A stretch of DNA of 56,538 bases from CAYQTE01 sp964420285 (GCA_964420285.1 CAYQTE010000025.1:1-56538), one strand, 5' to 3'. Counted from the first letter of the stretch, positions 27,026-36,193 are shown. Program-made: numbers and translations. Notes: generated by a model not told the origin, from the sequence alone.

Positions 27026-28044
27026 TCATCACCACCCACGCCTACGCCCGCGCCGGCCTGGCCGGCAATCCGTCGGATGCCTATTACGGCAAGACCCTCT
27101 CGTTCATCATCCGCGATTTCCGCACCACCGTTCAGCTCTGGGAAAGCCCCAACTTCCAGATCATGCCCTCGCACGGCGACCTCACCCAGTTCGACACCGT
27201 CCACTCCTTCCTGAGCGATCTGAAACTCCACGGCTATTACGGCGGCATGCGGCTCATCAAGGCGGCCGTCAAACGCTTTCACGACTATTGCGAGCAACAG
27301 GGACACGAACTGAGCAAGGGCAGCTTCACCATCCAGTTCAACACGACGATCCCGCGCCTGGTCGGCCTGGGCGGCAGCAGCGCCATCGCCGTCGCCACGC
27401 TTCAGGCTTTGATGCGCTATTACGACATTCACATCCCCAGGCACGCGCTGCCGTCGCTGGCCCTGTCGGTCGAGACCGAGGAACTGGGCCTGAACGCCGG
27501 CCCGCAGGATCGGGTCATCCAGGTCTATGAAGGAATCGTGCTGATGGACTTTGACCGCCGGCTGATCGACCAGCGCGGCTACGGGCAGTACGACGAGTTG
27601 CGCCCGCCGGCGATGCCGCCGTTGTACGTCGCCTACGATCCGGACCGCGCCCAGATCAATGAATTTCAGAAGCGCAACCTGCGGAACTTGTTCAACAGCG
27701 GCGACCGCGCCGTCGTTGACGCCATGCAGCAGTTCCGCGCCCTGGCCGAGCGCGCCCGCGACGCCCTGATGAGCGGCGACTGGATGGAACTGCATCGGAT
27801 CACCGATGAGAATTTCGATCTGCGCCGCACGATCGTCACTATTCCGCCGGAGAATCTGCGCATGGTCGAGGTAGCGCGATCGACCGGCGCCAGCGCGAAA
27901 TTCGCCGGTAGCGGGGGCGCGATCATCGGGCTGTTCCACAGCGCCCGCCAGTACCAGGAACTGGTGGACGCCATGGCCAGCATCCGCTGCAACGTCTTCC
28001 GCCCGCTGATATTCGATCCCGCCGCGGCAACCGCCGGCGCGTGA
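27022..28044 (+). CDS. GHMP kinase, glucuronokinase-like
   Basis: The 340-residue protein belongs to the GHMP sugar kinases. It starts in the plant glucuronokinase manner (ARAGLAGNPSDAYYGKTLSF), and further shares YYGGMRLIKAA, the phosphate loop IPRLVGLGGSSAIAVATLQA and ELGLNAGPQDRVIQVYEGIV with that group. Glucuronokinase makes glucuronate 1-phosphate from glucuronate. The ATG at 27022 is set by this conserved start; the frame is open far upstream but reads as noise. The substrate is inferred from likeness only. It suits a genome that degrades glucuronate-containing plant polymers. Confidence 0.85.
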   Translation: MIITTHAYARAGLAGNPSDAYYGKTLSFIIRDFRTTVQLWESPNFQIMPSHGDLTQFDTVHSFLSDLKLHGYYGGMRLIKAAVKRFHDYCEQQGHELSKGSFTIQFNTTIPRLVGLGGSSAIAVATLQALMRYYDIHIPRHALPSLALSVETEELGLNAGPQDRVIQVYEGIVLMDFDRRLIDQRGYGQYDELRPPAMPPLYVAYDPDRAQINEFQKRNLRNLFNSGDRAVVDAMQQFRALAERARDALMSGDWMELHRITDENFDLRRTIVTIPPENLRMVEVARSTGASAKFAGSGGAIIGLFHSARQYQELVDAMASIRCNVFRPLIFDPAAATAGA

Positions 28045-28072
28045 GCCGTTGGCACATCAATTGAAGAAGACC

Positions 28073-28162
28073 CCTCGCAGAGGCGCAGAGGTAAAGACAA
28101 AACAGCGTGTGTGACTTTGTCCGTTTGATTTTCTCTGCGCCTTTGCGCCTCTGCGAGGGATA
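28073..28162. repeat. Inverted pair of GCAGAGGCGC repeats after the GHMP kinase
   Basis: CCTCGCAGAGGCGCAGAGG pairs with CTCTGCGCCTTTGCGCCTCT followed by GCGAGG. This is the same family as at 14462-14562. It probably forms a strong hairpin in the transcript. Confidence 0.7.
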
Positions 28163-28350
28163 TGTATTTTCTTTTTATTAAATACAGTATTCAGACCGGC
28201 CGCCGACGTTGGGAAGCGATGCGGCATTTTCGCTTCGCTCCGTCGGCGACTCTCCGACTCGGCGCCCTGGCGCCGCTGAATTTCTCTCTTGCGGGTATTG
28301 ACGGGCAAGCGCCCGGCGGTATCTTTCCCTGCATCAAGTTGTCGGCGATC

Positions 28351-28391
28351 GGACCGGAGGCGGTGGCTCCCCTTCGGTCCGTTCTTTTTTT
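28351..28391 (+). terminator. Rho-independent terminator
   Basis: A 10-bp stem (GGACCGGAGG/CCTTCGGTCC with one G-U pair) and a 10-base loop are followed by GTTCTTTTTTT. It would end plus-strand transcripts from the GHMP kinase side just before the 3' end of polX on the other strand. Confidence 0.75.
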
Positions 28392-28412
28392 CTCGCCCCG
28401 CTCACCGGCACA

Positions 28413-30185
28413 TTATCGCTTGCGGGAAATGAACTGCGTCAGCCGGGCGGGAGTCATGCAGTTGACGATCTGGCCCGACGTCAACCACGCACGCCGGGCC
28501 ACTTCGACCCCGAACATCATCTGCTCCAATCCGCCCACGCTGTGTGCATCGGTGTCCACCGCAATCATCACGCCGGCCTCGGCGGCGCTGCGGGCGGCAA
28601 CGTCGTTCAGATCAAAGCGCGGATAACTTCCGTTGATCTCCAACGCCGTCCCCGAACCGGCCGCGGCCCGGAAAATACGGGCGAAATCCAGCGGCAAGCC
28701 CTCGCGCTGATCGATCATCCGCCCGGTCGGATGGCCGATCACATTTACATACCGGCTCTCGATGGCACGCAATATCCGATCTGTCGCCTTGGGCCTGTCC
28801 TGCCTCAGCGCCACGTGTGGACTGGCCACCACCCAGTCCAACTCCGCCAGAACCTCCGCCTCAAAATCCAAATGCCCGTCGGCCAGAATATCGACCTCGC
28901 ACCCGGCCAGCAGCGTCAGTCCCTTCACCTGCTCGGCCGCCTTGTGGATCGCCTTCACATGCGCCAGCAGTCGCTCGGCCGTCAGACCATTGGCGATCAC
29001 CGAACTCTTTGAATGATCCGTGATCGCCAGGAACTGGTACCCCTTCTCCCTGGCAGCCTGCGCCATTTCCAGAATGGAATTCGCTCCGTCGCTGGCGGTC
29101 GTGTGGCAATGCAGATCGCCGCGAATCTCCGCCAGCTCGACGAGTTTCGGCAGCTTCCCCGCCGCCGCCGCGTCGATCTCCCCGCGATCCTCGCGCAGCT
29201 CCGGCTCGATATACGGCAAACCCAGCACCTTGTAGACATCGGCCTCGGTCCGGCTGGCCAGCGGTTTGACGCTCGGCGCCTCGCCGGTTTTCTTGGCGGA
29301 CTTGTCATACTCGCTGGTGCGATAAATGCCCCATTCGTTGAGCGTCATACCCTGATCGATCGCCCGTGAACGCAGTCGCACGCCGTGCTCCTTGGACCCC
29401 GTGAAATAGAGCAAGGCCGCCCCGAAATTCGCCGGCGGGACGATCCGCAGATCAACCTGCAGACCATCAAAAGTAACGATGCTGGTCTTGGTCACGCCCT
29501 GCGCCAGAACCTTCTGCACCTGCGGAAAAGCCGCAACCGCCCGCCCGATCGACTGCGGATCGGCCCCGGGTTTGGCGGCGCACAACAGATCGACATCTCC
29601 GATCGTCTCGCGAAATCGCCGCAAACTGCCGGCGATCTTCGCCTCGACCACGTTGGGCAACGCGCCAAGCTCTTCGAGAATCGGCAGCGCCGCCGCCAGC
29701 GCCGCCGGCAATCCCACACGCCCGCCGGCCTTGGCGCGAAGCTCGATCCCCTCCTTGATCGCCGCAATCTTCTTTTCGCCAATGCCCTTGAGCCCGGCCA
29801 GCTCGCCCTTCTCGATCGCGCTCTTCAGCTCATCAACACTCGTGATATTGCGGCTCTTCCACAGCAGCGAGATCGTCTTGGGCCCGAGGCTGGGAATATC
29901 GAGCATCCCGATCACCCCGGCCGGAACGCCTTTGGACAACTCCTGGAAATCCGAACTGCTTCCGGTGCGGATGAATTCCTCGATGATGCGGCGGCTGGAC
30001 GGGCCGATGCCTTCGACATCGGCGAGCTTGCCGGTGGCGACCAGATCGGCCAGGTCGAGGGTGGAGTCCTTGAGCCACCGCGACACTTTGGTAAACGCGA
30101 TCGCCTTGAAGACGGGTTCGCCCTTGATTTCCAGGATGGCCGCCATGGTCGCGAACAGGTTCGACAGGTCGTTATTGAGGGACAT
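28413..30185 (-). CDS. polX: DNA polymerase/3'-5' exonuclease PolX
   Basis: Bacterial family X polymerases fill short gaps in base-excision repair. The 590-residue protein has N-terminal helix-hairpin-helix motifs (IPSLGPKTISLLWKS, LAGLKGIGEKKIAAIKEG), the polymerase catalytic block SLRRFRETIGDVDLLCA with its two aspartates, and TKTSIVTFDGLQVDLRIV. The C-terminal PHP domain (about 345-590) carries metal ligands in GDLHCHTTASDG, ITDHS and DTDAHSVGG. This is the full length and order expected. The start is ATG at 30185. Confidence 0.96.
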   Translation of the reverse strand: MSLNNDLSNLFATMAAILEIKGEPVFKAIAFTKVSRWLKDSTLDLADLVATGKLADVEGIGPSSRRIIEEFIRTGSSSDFQELSKGVPAGVIGMLDIPSLGPKTISLLWKSRNITSVDELKSAIEKGELAGLKGIGEKKIAAIKEGIELRAKAGGRVGLPAALAAALPILEELGALPNVVEAKIAGSLRRFRETIGDVDLLCAAKPGADPQSIGRAVAAFPQVQKVLAQGVTKTSIVTFDGLQVDLRIVPPANFGAALLYFTGSKEHGVRLRSRAIDQGMTLNEWGIYRTSEYDKSAKKTGEAPSVKPLASRTEADVYKVLGLPYIEPELREDRGEIDAAAAGKLPKLVELAEIRGDLHCHTTASDGANSILEMAQAAREKGYQFLAITDHSKSSVIANGLTAERLLAHVKAIHKAAEQVKGLTLLAGCEVDILADGHLDFEAEVLAELDWVVASPHVALRQDRPKATDRILRAIESRYVNVIGHPTGRMIDQREGLPLDFARIFRAAAGSGTALEINGSYPRFDLNDVAARSAAEAGVMIAVDTDAHSVGGLEQMMFGVEVARRAWLTSGQIVNCMTPARLTQFISRKR

Positions 30186-30282
30186 GGTTCAATGAGCCTA
30201 TCGAGCGGACGCGGGGTTTGGCAACTGCAAGCCCGATTGAACCAACTGAAGCGTGCCTGGAATTTCGGCTCCGCGCCAAAGC

Positions 30283-30386
30283 CCCTGTCGCCCTACCAGG
30301 AACAACCGCCGTAACCATCTGTCATCGGGCAAACAAATCGACTGACGGCCCTGTCGCCCTACCAGGAACAACCGCCGTAACCATCT
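30283..30386. repeat. Two perfect 38-bp direct repeats
   Basis: A 38-bp sequence beginning CCCTGTCGCCCTACCAGGAA is at 30283-30320 and again, identical, at 30349-30386 (period 66). The 28-base spacer is AT-richer. Two copies are too few for a CRISPR. It lies upstream of polX on the opposite strand. Confidence 0.85.
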
Positions 30387-30487
30387 TGCGCCGGTCTGCA
30401 AAATCGCGAGTTCTTCCCCTATCCAATTGTCCGTTCGAGAGTTGCGTCAAAATCGCCCTCCTTTCGCATTCCGGCCGACCCACGTTT

Positions 30488-30612
30488 CCAGCCAGATATC
30501 GCGGTTTCGTGCCCCGCCCGCGTCGAAAAAACGCGCCAAATGTCTCGAAAAAGTCCGAAGACGTGCTGAAAAAGTCTGAACTCAGCCCGGCCGAGTCGAA
30601 TCTGGGCGCACC
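30488..30612. repeat. Dispersed 120-bp repeat, copy 1 (inverted)
   Basis: Shared blocks with the copies at 40100-40220 and 40496-40617, in the opposite orientation: GATATCGCGG, AAATGTCTCGAAAAAGT, and CCCGGCCGAGTC near the end. It contains a degenerate internal repeat of GAAAAAGTCYGAA. Nature unknown. The remaining part of the 830-base gap (30613-31016) shows no gene I trust; the frame of the next gene is open upstream to 30777 but without family likeness. Confidence 0.65.
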
Positions 30613-31016
30613 GAATTGGGCTCGCCGGACAATTCCCTACTTAATCGCTCGACAATATCGTATTTACCGGCCTTCGCCGGTGGCGCCCGCTTGGTAACAG
30701 AAGAAAAGCAGGCCGCAACGAGCCAGCGGGACAACACCGCCAGCATGAACTCCATCCGCTGCTGGGCGATTGGCCGGTGCCCCGACCCGGGGGCTGGCTG
30801 GCGAGGGTGAACTTGCCGGCCGATGAGCAAGAGGAGACAATGATCCGCGATGCGATCAAGCGCAACCGTCCGGTGGGCCGCGCGGCGTGGGTCGAACAGA
30901 CGGCTGGCGCCGGAGGGCTTGGAGCAGTCCCCGCGGCCGCCCGGTCGGATGGCGCAAACGCACGGGTCCGAGCGGGAAAGGCATCTAACGGTTCGCGGGA
31001 CCTTTATTTCGTTCCA

Positions 31017-31508
31017 ATGAGCTACCGGCTGGATTATTTTCATGACGAACCGAAACCGCGGCACTGGTGGGAGGGCGCCCGGGGGATTCGGCTGGTCCTC
31101 CTGTTGGGTTGCCTCGTGGCGCTGCTGGTAATAGACGTCACGCCGCACTATTCGGGGCGGGTCGGCCTCACCGCGGCCGCCCAGCAAGCGGATTCCTTCT
31201 GGACCTTGCGCACCGGAATGGACATCTATGCGATCTATAATGGGCGATATCCCGCTGGCCCGAAAATAGGCGATGCGTTGAATGCAATGGGAATTCCCGC
31301 GGCTGACGGCCCCTCGCGCGGGCTCGACGCGTGGGGGAAACTGCTTGTGTACTGGGTCTCCGCCGACGGGCAGCACGCGATGATTTATAGTTGCGGGCCA
31401 AGCGGCATCGACAGGCATGGCGCGGGCGACAACATCGCAATTCACTGCGACATCGCCCCGCCGACAACCGCGACGGCCCCGAGCACTCAGCCGCGTTGGG
31501 GTAACTGA
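31017..31508 (+). CDS. Membrane-anchored protein with GspG-like C-terminal domain
   Basis: The 163-residue protein has one membrane segment (about residues 25-43, LVLLLGCLVALLVIDV). It is followed by a region like the C-terminal domain of type II secretion pseudopilin GspG: LRTGMDIYAIYNGRYPAGP, then DAWGKLLVYWVSADGQHAMI and YSCGPSGID. It lacks the prepilin peptidase motif before the helix, so it is not a normal pseudopilin. The ATG at 31017 is preferred; longer starts reach 30777. Planctomycetes have many such proteins; the role is unknown. Confidence 0.65.
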   Translation: MSYRLDYFHDEPKPRHWWEGARGIRLVLLLGCLVALLVIDVTPHYSGRVGLTAAAQQADSFWTLRTGMDIYAIYNGRYPAGPKIGDALNAMGIPAADGPSRGLDAWGKLLVYWVSADGQHAMIYSCGPSGIDRHGAGDNIAIHCDIAPPTTATAPSTQPRWGN

Positions 31509-31629
31509 AGGGGACACGATCATTCGATAGGAAATGGGGCGACGCGGCGTGGGCAATGGCGGGAACCAAGCCGATAGCGGCCGTGTCGGCGCTGCTTTTC
31601 GCGGCCGCGGGGAATTTTTTCGCGGGCCG

Positions 31630-31669
31630 GGGTGACAGAAACACGAAAAAGTGTCACCTTCTGTCACCC
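31630..31669. repeat. Hairpin repeat GGGTGACAGAA/TTCTGTCACCC
   Basis: An 11-bp perfect stem encloses a second small stem (ACAC/GTGT). It stands in the gap between the GspG-like gene and the GH74 gene. It may be a terminator or a mobile palindrome. Bases 31777-31797 nearby match the GACGCC repeat family; the rest of 31509-31913 holds nothing identified. Confidence 0.6.
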
Positions 31670-31913
31670 CACGCTGCGAGAGAGGAGGTCGCGGGGCTGG
31701 CGGATTGGAGATGGGGGGAGCCGGGAGCGGGATCGGCCGCTTGGCGTTTCTGGCCGCTGGCGTCAAATCCTTGGCGCCTCGGCGTCTTTGCGGTTTATTC
31801 GCCTTTTGTTGCGGAGCCAAGGCGATGCGGCCGGGGCGGGTTGCGGGGGGCGGGGAACATCCTTATCATTTCCTCCGGTCAAGTCGATCTGCGGCGCGTT
31901 GAAGGAGAACAAC

Positions 31914-34208
31914 ATGAAGGCGAGTCGAGCGGTGGCGGCGGCGTTGGCACTTCTGGCAGGAGCGTGGGCAGCGATGGCCCCGGCGCAACCGGCGGCAACA
32001 AGCGGGCCGATCGCACAGCGGCCGTATGTCTGGCGGAATGTCGAGCTGGTCGCCGGCGGGTTCGTGCCGGATGTCGTCTTCAGCCCATGTCTCAAGGGCC
32101 TGGCCTTTTGCCGGACGGATATCGGCGGCGTCTACCGCACCGATCCGGCCACGGGCAAGTGGCTGTGCATGACCGACTGGGTGGGACCATCCAACAACTC
32201 CAACATGAACGGCGGGGAAAGCGTCGCCCCCGATCCGCACGATCCCAACACCTTCTACATCGCCGGCGGCATGTACAACGGCGCACAGGCCGCAATCATG
32301 CGGACCCATGACATGGGCAAGACCTTCGCCTTCACCAATATCACGCCGCGGATGGGCGGCAATGAAGACGGCCGTGGCATCGGCGAGCGATTGAACGTCG
32401 ATCCCAACGACACCAAAGTCCTCTATTTCGGTTCGCGCCACGACGGGCTGTGGCGCAGCACGGATGCGGCCGTGACTTGGGAGAAGGTCGCCAGCTTTCC
32501 GTTCGCCGGCAGCGCGGGCGGCCGGGGCGGAGGCGGTGCTGGCGGCGGCGCTGGCGCCGGCGTGGGATTCGTCATCTTCGACCCGCGTTCATCGACGGCC
32601 GGTCAGCCTTGCCGGAAGATCTACGTCGCGGTTTCCGAGCATCAGGATCGGACGCTGTATCGCAGCGAGGACGCCGGCGCGACATGGTCGGCCGTCGCGG
32701 GCGGGCCGACCGGCCTGCTGCCCTATCACGGCGGAATGGACGCCGACGGCGTGCTGTATCTGACCTTCAGCAGCGGCCCCGGCCCCAACGGCGTGACCAG
32801 CGGCGCGGTCTGGAAACTGAATACCGATACTCAAGTATGGACCAACATCACGCCCCCGCCGCCGGGCGGGCGGCAAGCGGCCGGCGGGTTTGGCGGACTT
32901 TCGCTTGATGCCCAACACAAGGGAACGCTGGTCATCTCCACGATGGACCGCTGGAATCCCATCGACGATCTCTATCGGACCACCGATGGCGGCGCCACGT
33001 GGAAATCGCTGTCGGCCAATTGCCAGATGGATTGCTCCCTGTCGCCGTATCTGCTGCCTCTCAGCGGCGGACGCATGGCGAAATTCGGCTGGTGGATCGC
33101 CGGTGTGGCCCTCGATCCGTTTGATTCCGGGCACATCATGTTCGGCACCGGCGCCACGATTTGGGGAACGCACGACGCCACCAACGTTGATAAAGACCAG
33201 ACCATCCACTGGTCGGTCGAAGCCGACGGCGTTGAGGAGACGGCGGTGCTGGCCCTGTTCTCCCCGCCGGCCGGTGCGCCGCTCATCAGCGGCGTGGGCG
33301 ACATTGGCGGGTATACGCACGACGATTTGACCAAGTCGCCGGCGTCGGGGATGCAGACCAATCCCAAGTACACCAACTCCAGCGGCATCGACGTGGCGTG
33401 GAACAAGCCGACGGTCATGATTCGCAGCGGCAACGGCGCGCACGGATATTCCGTGGACGGCGGTCACACGTGGACGCCGCTGACGACGCCCGGCGCCGCA
33501 CCCGCCGGCCGTGGCGGCGGCGGTGGTGGTGGCGGAGGAGTGGTGCTTTCATCCGATGGCACGACGATTCTGGCCACCGGCGGCACCGGCGCGCAACTGT
33601 CAAAAGATGCGGGCAAGACGTGGACGGCCTGCCAGGGATTGTTCGCGGGCGCTTCCCCTATCGCAGACAAGTGCGCGGGCAGCACGATCTTTTACGCTCT
33701 GGACGCCGCAACCAACCAGATGTACGTCAGCCACGACGACGGCGCGACGTTCACGGCCAAGCCCGTCACCGGACTGGCGGCCGCCGCGGCGGGTGGGCGG
33801 GCCGGCGCACGTGGCGGCGGCGGCGGCGGTCGCAGCCGTTTGATATCGCTCCCTGACGCCGAGGGCGATCTGTGGATGGCGTCCGGCCGCGGGCTGGTGC
33901 ATTCCAAAGACGGCGGTGCGACGTTCACCGCGGTGGATACCATCACCAACGTGGGCCCGCTCAGCTTCGGCAAAGCGGCGCCGGGACAGACCAATCCCGC
34001 CCTGTTCGCCAGCGGCCGGGTTGGAAACGTCAGCGGCGTTTTCCGATCCGACAATGACGGCCAGACCTGGGTTCGCGTCAACGATGATGCCCACCAGTTC
34101 GGCGGATCGCCGACAGTTCTGTGCGGCGACCCGCGCGTGTTTGGACGGGTTTATCTGGGATTCAACGGCCGCGGCATCCAGATGGGCGAGCCGCAAGGCG
34201 CCGAGTAA
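31914..34208 (+). CDS. GH74-like xyloglucanase (BNR/beta-propeller glycosidase)
   Basis: GH74 enzymes are inverting endo-xyloglucanases built of two seven-bladed propellers. The 764-residue protein has a signal peptide (residues 1-25), and the family start YVWRNVELVAGGFVPDVVFS with the catalytic-region motif CRTDIGGVYR. Repeated BNR/Asp-box motifs follow (STDAAVTWEKV, SEDAGATWSAV, STDGGATWKS-type). Three glycine-rich insertions interrupt loops: about 199-219, 531-545 and 623-643. The AAGGAG site before 31914 fixes the start. The second catalytic aspartate was not assigned. It converges tightly with the acetyltransferase at 34215. Confidence 0.85.
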   Translation: MKASRAVAAALALLAGAWAAMAPAQPAATSGPIAQRPYVWRNVELVAGGFVPDVVFSPCLKGLAFCRTDIGGVYRTDPATGKWLCMTDWVGPSNNSNMNGGESVAPDPHDPNTFYIAGGMYNGAQAAIMRTHDMGKTFAFTNITPRMGGNEDGRGIGERLNVDPNDTKVLYFGSRHDGLWRSTDAAVTWEKVASFPFAGSAGGRGGGGAGGGAGAGVGFVIFDPRSSTAGQPCRKIYVAVSEHQDRTLYRSEDAGATWSAVAGGPTGLLPYHGGMDADGVLYLTFSSGPGPNGVTSGAVWKLNTDTQVWTNITPPPPGGRQAAGGFGGLSLDAQHKGTLVISTMDRWNPIDDLYRTTDGGATWKSLSANCQMDCSLSPYLLPLSGGRMAKFGWWIAGVALDPFDSGHIMFGTGATIWGTHDATNVDKDQTIHWSVEADGVEETAVLALFSPPAGAPLISGVGDIGGYTHDDLTKSPASGMQTNPKYTNSSGIDVAWNKPTVMIRSGNGAHGYSVDGGHTWTPLTTPGAAPAGRGGGGGGGGGVVLSSDGTTILATGGTGAQLSKDAGKTWTACQGLFAGASPIADKCAGSTIFYALDAATNQMYVSHDDGATFTAKPVTGLAAAAAGGRAGARGGGGGGRSRLISLPDAEGDLWMASGRGLVHSKDGGATFTAVDTITNVGPLSFGKAAPGQTNPALFASGRVGNVSGVFRSDNDGQTWVRVNDDAHQFGGSPTVLCGDPRVFGRVYLGFNGRGIQMGEPQGAE

Positions 34209-34214
34209 GATCGA

Positions 34215-34757
34215 TCAATCGTCGATGAATTCCTCGTCCGGCAGAACGGGGATGCTGACGCCGCGCGGGGTCGGCGGCGGTTGATCCATCACGATCATCG
34301 GCACTTCCGGAAGCGAGCGGACCACGGCGATCTCGTCGCAGCCGTCGCGCTTGGCGCAGCGGACGCAATCGCTCCACACCTTCAGCGGCAGCGTTTCCTT
34401 GGCAACCACCTCGAACCCGACCTTCTCGAAGAACCGCTGCTCGTACGTCAGTGCCATCAGCCGGCGAATCTGCAAATGCCGGGCCTCATCGACGGCCGCT
34501 TCCACCAGGCGACGGCCGATGCCCCGCCCGCGAAAGGCCTCGTCCACCGCCAGCGACCGCACCTCGCACAGATCGGCCCACAGCACCGTCACCGCCACGC
34601 ACCCCACGACTTTCCCGTTGAGATCGTAGACCAGGAACTCGCGCAATCCCTCGTACAACTCGGCCAGCGATCGAAACAGCATCCGCCCCAGTTCGGCGTG
34701 ACTGTTGATGATCTCCTGGATCCGCGGAATGTCGTGAACGGTCGCTGGTCGAATCAT
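34215..34757 (-). CDS. GNAT acetyltransferase, short ArgA-like (N-acetylglutamate synthase type)
   Basis: The 180-residue protein has a GNAT fold: IRPATVHDIPRIQEIINSHA, then VRSLAVDEAFRGRGIGRRLV with the acetyl-CoA loop RGRGIG, and RFFEKVGFEVV. After it comes a WSDCVRCAKRDGCDEIAVV segment with three cysteines. Short N-acetylglutamate synthases without the kinase domain show a WxDCxxCPKxxxCDE motif, so a role in the first step of arginine synthesis is likely. A C-terminal extension of about 30 residues is acidic/proline-rich. The start at 34757 is set by MIRPATV. Confidence 0.8.
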   Translation of the reverse strand: MIRPATVHDIPRIQEIINSHAELGRMLFRSLAELYEGLREFLVYDLNGKVVGCVAVTVLWADLCEVRSLAVDEAFRGRGIGRRLVEAAVDEARHLQIRRLMALTYEQRFFEKVGFEVVAKETLPLKVWSDCVRCAKRDGCDEIAVVRSLPEVPMIVMDQPPPTPRGVSIPVLPDEEFIDD

Positions 34758-34865
34758 GTTTATCCGTCGCCTCGTCGGGCCGGCAGATAATAGCATAGCC
34801 GGCCCCGGCGCAAAGTCGTTCCCGGAGGTTTGTTTCGCGTCTCACCCCGAGAGCATGAAAATGGA

Positions 34866-34955
34866 AGCCAAGCGATGGAACCGCAGATGAACGCCGATGA
34901 ACGCAGATAAGGCATCTGCGCTTACCTGCGTTCATCTGCGGTTGATCCGTCCTTT
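34866..34955. repeat. Inverted AACCGCAGATGAACGC repeat, copy 1
   Basis: GAACCGCAGATGAACGC faces GCGTTCATCTGCGGTTGATCC, forming a long hairpin. The copy at 40314-40427 has the same arms and the same flank (GATCCGTCC...CGGAGCA). It occupies the middle of the 365-base gap between the acetyltransferase and the ompA-like gene. Confidence 0.75.
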
Positions 34956-35012
34956 CTTCGGAGCAGTACAGGGCGTCGGGGAACGAGAAGGCCGGCGGTT
35001 TGGTTTGCGCGC

Positions 35013-35051
35013 AATAAAATCGCCCCGAGCCAGTGCATATGGTCGGGGCGA
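35013..35051 (-). terminator. Rho-independent terminator of the OmpA-family gene
   Basis: On the minus strand a perfect 9-bp stem (TCGCCCCGA/TCGGGGCGA, 35051 to 35020) is followed by TTTTATT. It lies 72 bases downstream of the stop codon at 35123. Confidence 0.75.
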
Positions 35052-35122
35052 CAGGCGGCTCAATATCGGGAACGGGCGGGGCGATGGGACCGGACCGGTC
35101 CTGATCGACGCCGTGTATCCGA

Positions 35123-36037
35123 TCACTTATTGTGCGGAAGAGCCATGTCCGTCGAGGAGACGGTGCCGTCCTTGGTCAGCGTCGGCCGCGGGGCGGCCGG
35201 CGTCACGACGCGCGGGGCCGGGCCAACAACGGCGGGCGCCGGACGCGAAGAGGATGTCGTCGGCAGCAGCATGATCTCGACGCGGCGGTTCATCGCCTTG
35301 CCCTGCTCGCTGGCGTTGCTGGCGATGGGGCGTTCATCGGCGTATCCGGCCACCGCCAGGCGCTGGGCGCTGACGCGCTCGGTGCGAAGCTGCGAGGCCA
35401 CGGCAATCGCGCGATGGGCCGACAGATACCAGTTGTCGATGTTGCCCGCCTTGATGGTGACGGGGTTGACCACCGGCGTGTTGTCGGTGTGGCCGGCGAC
35501 CATCAGCTCATAATTGGCGGCCACCGGGGAATTCAGGATGGTGGCGAACTTGGAGATGATATCGCGGGCGGCGGCGGTCACTTCCGCGCTGCCGGGAGCG
35601 AACGTCACGTCGCTGCGGAACTTCACGATCCCGCGCGCCGCGTCAAAATCAACCAGACCCGGGTTCTGGCGGGCGAATTCCGACAGGGCATTGCTCAGCG
35701 GCTGAGGCAGTGCCACCGCGGTTTGCGGCGGCGTGGCCAGGGCCTCTGCAAGGCGCTTATTCAGGTCGCCGTTCTCAGCCGTGAACTGCGCGATCTGGGC
35801 TTGCAGGTTCTGAATCATCGCCTGCTGAGCGGCGGCGCTGGCGGCGCCCATCTGCCCCTGCTGCTGACGGGCATTGGCTTCAGCCTTGGCGGCCGCCGCC
35901 TCTGATTCAGCGACAGAAAGCCGCTGCGTCAAATCGTCGTTGGCAATCTTGAGTGAATTGTATTTGTCCTGGCTCACGCAGCCAACGAGGGACAAAGTCA
36001 GAAGTGAAAGACCGATCCAGTGGTGCATCCGTGCCAT
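35123..36037 (-). CDS. OmpA-family peptidoglycan-binding lipoprotein
   Basis: The 304-residue protein has a lipoprotein signal (LLTLSLVGC, acylated Cys20), a coiled coil of about 70 residues (DDLTQRLSVAESEAAAAKAE) and an OmpA/MotB C-terminal domain at about 140-265: VTFAPGSAEVT, VAGHTDNTPV, NWYLSAHRAIAVASQL, GYADERPIASN and MNRRVEIMLLP. Such proteins tether the outer membrane to peptidoglycan, in line with the mur genes here. A Pro/Ala-rich tail follows. The ATG at 36037 has GGAGG six bases upstream. Confidence 0.92.
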   Translation of the reverse strand: MARMHHWIGLSLLTLSLVGCVSQDKYNSLKIANDDLTQRLSVAESEAAAAKAEANARQQQGQMGAASAAAQQAMIQNLQAQIAQFTAENGDLNKRLAEALATPPQTAVALPQPLSNALSEFARQNPGLVDFDAARGIVKFRSDVTFAPGSAEVTAAARDIISKFATILNSPVAANYELMVAGHTDNTPVVNPVTIKAGNIDNWYLSAHRAIAVASQLRTERVSAQRLAVAGYADERPIASNASEQGKAMNRRVEIMLLPTTSSSRPAPAVVGPAPRVVTPAAPRPTLTKDGTVSSTDMALPHNK

Positions 36038-36193
36038 CTAGAGCCTCCATGCGGTTAAATTGTGGGGACCAGTGTGCCAATTCTCTTTCGCAATTTCAAG
36101 GGGCTGGTCCGATAAAAAATCAAAAAAAACGAAATTTCTTGCCGAACCTGCCAGGACGCCCCCAATCCTCGCCTCAGCGTCACCCGCCGGGCG

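Noticed and set aside
30283..30386. Possible mini-CRISPR from two 38-bp repeats
   Set aside because: Only two units, a single spacer, and no cas genes in the window.
30582..31820. 412-codon minus-strand frame opposite the GspG-like gene
   Set aside because: Composition is that of a shadow frame and no domain is seen; part of it crosses repeat DNA.
36110..36137. A/T tract between the GH43 and OmpA-family genes as a terminator
   Set aside because: The T run is present on the correct strand but no convincing GC stem precedes it.
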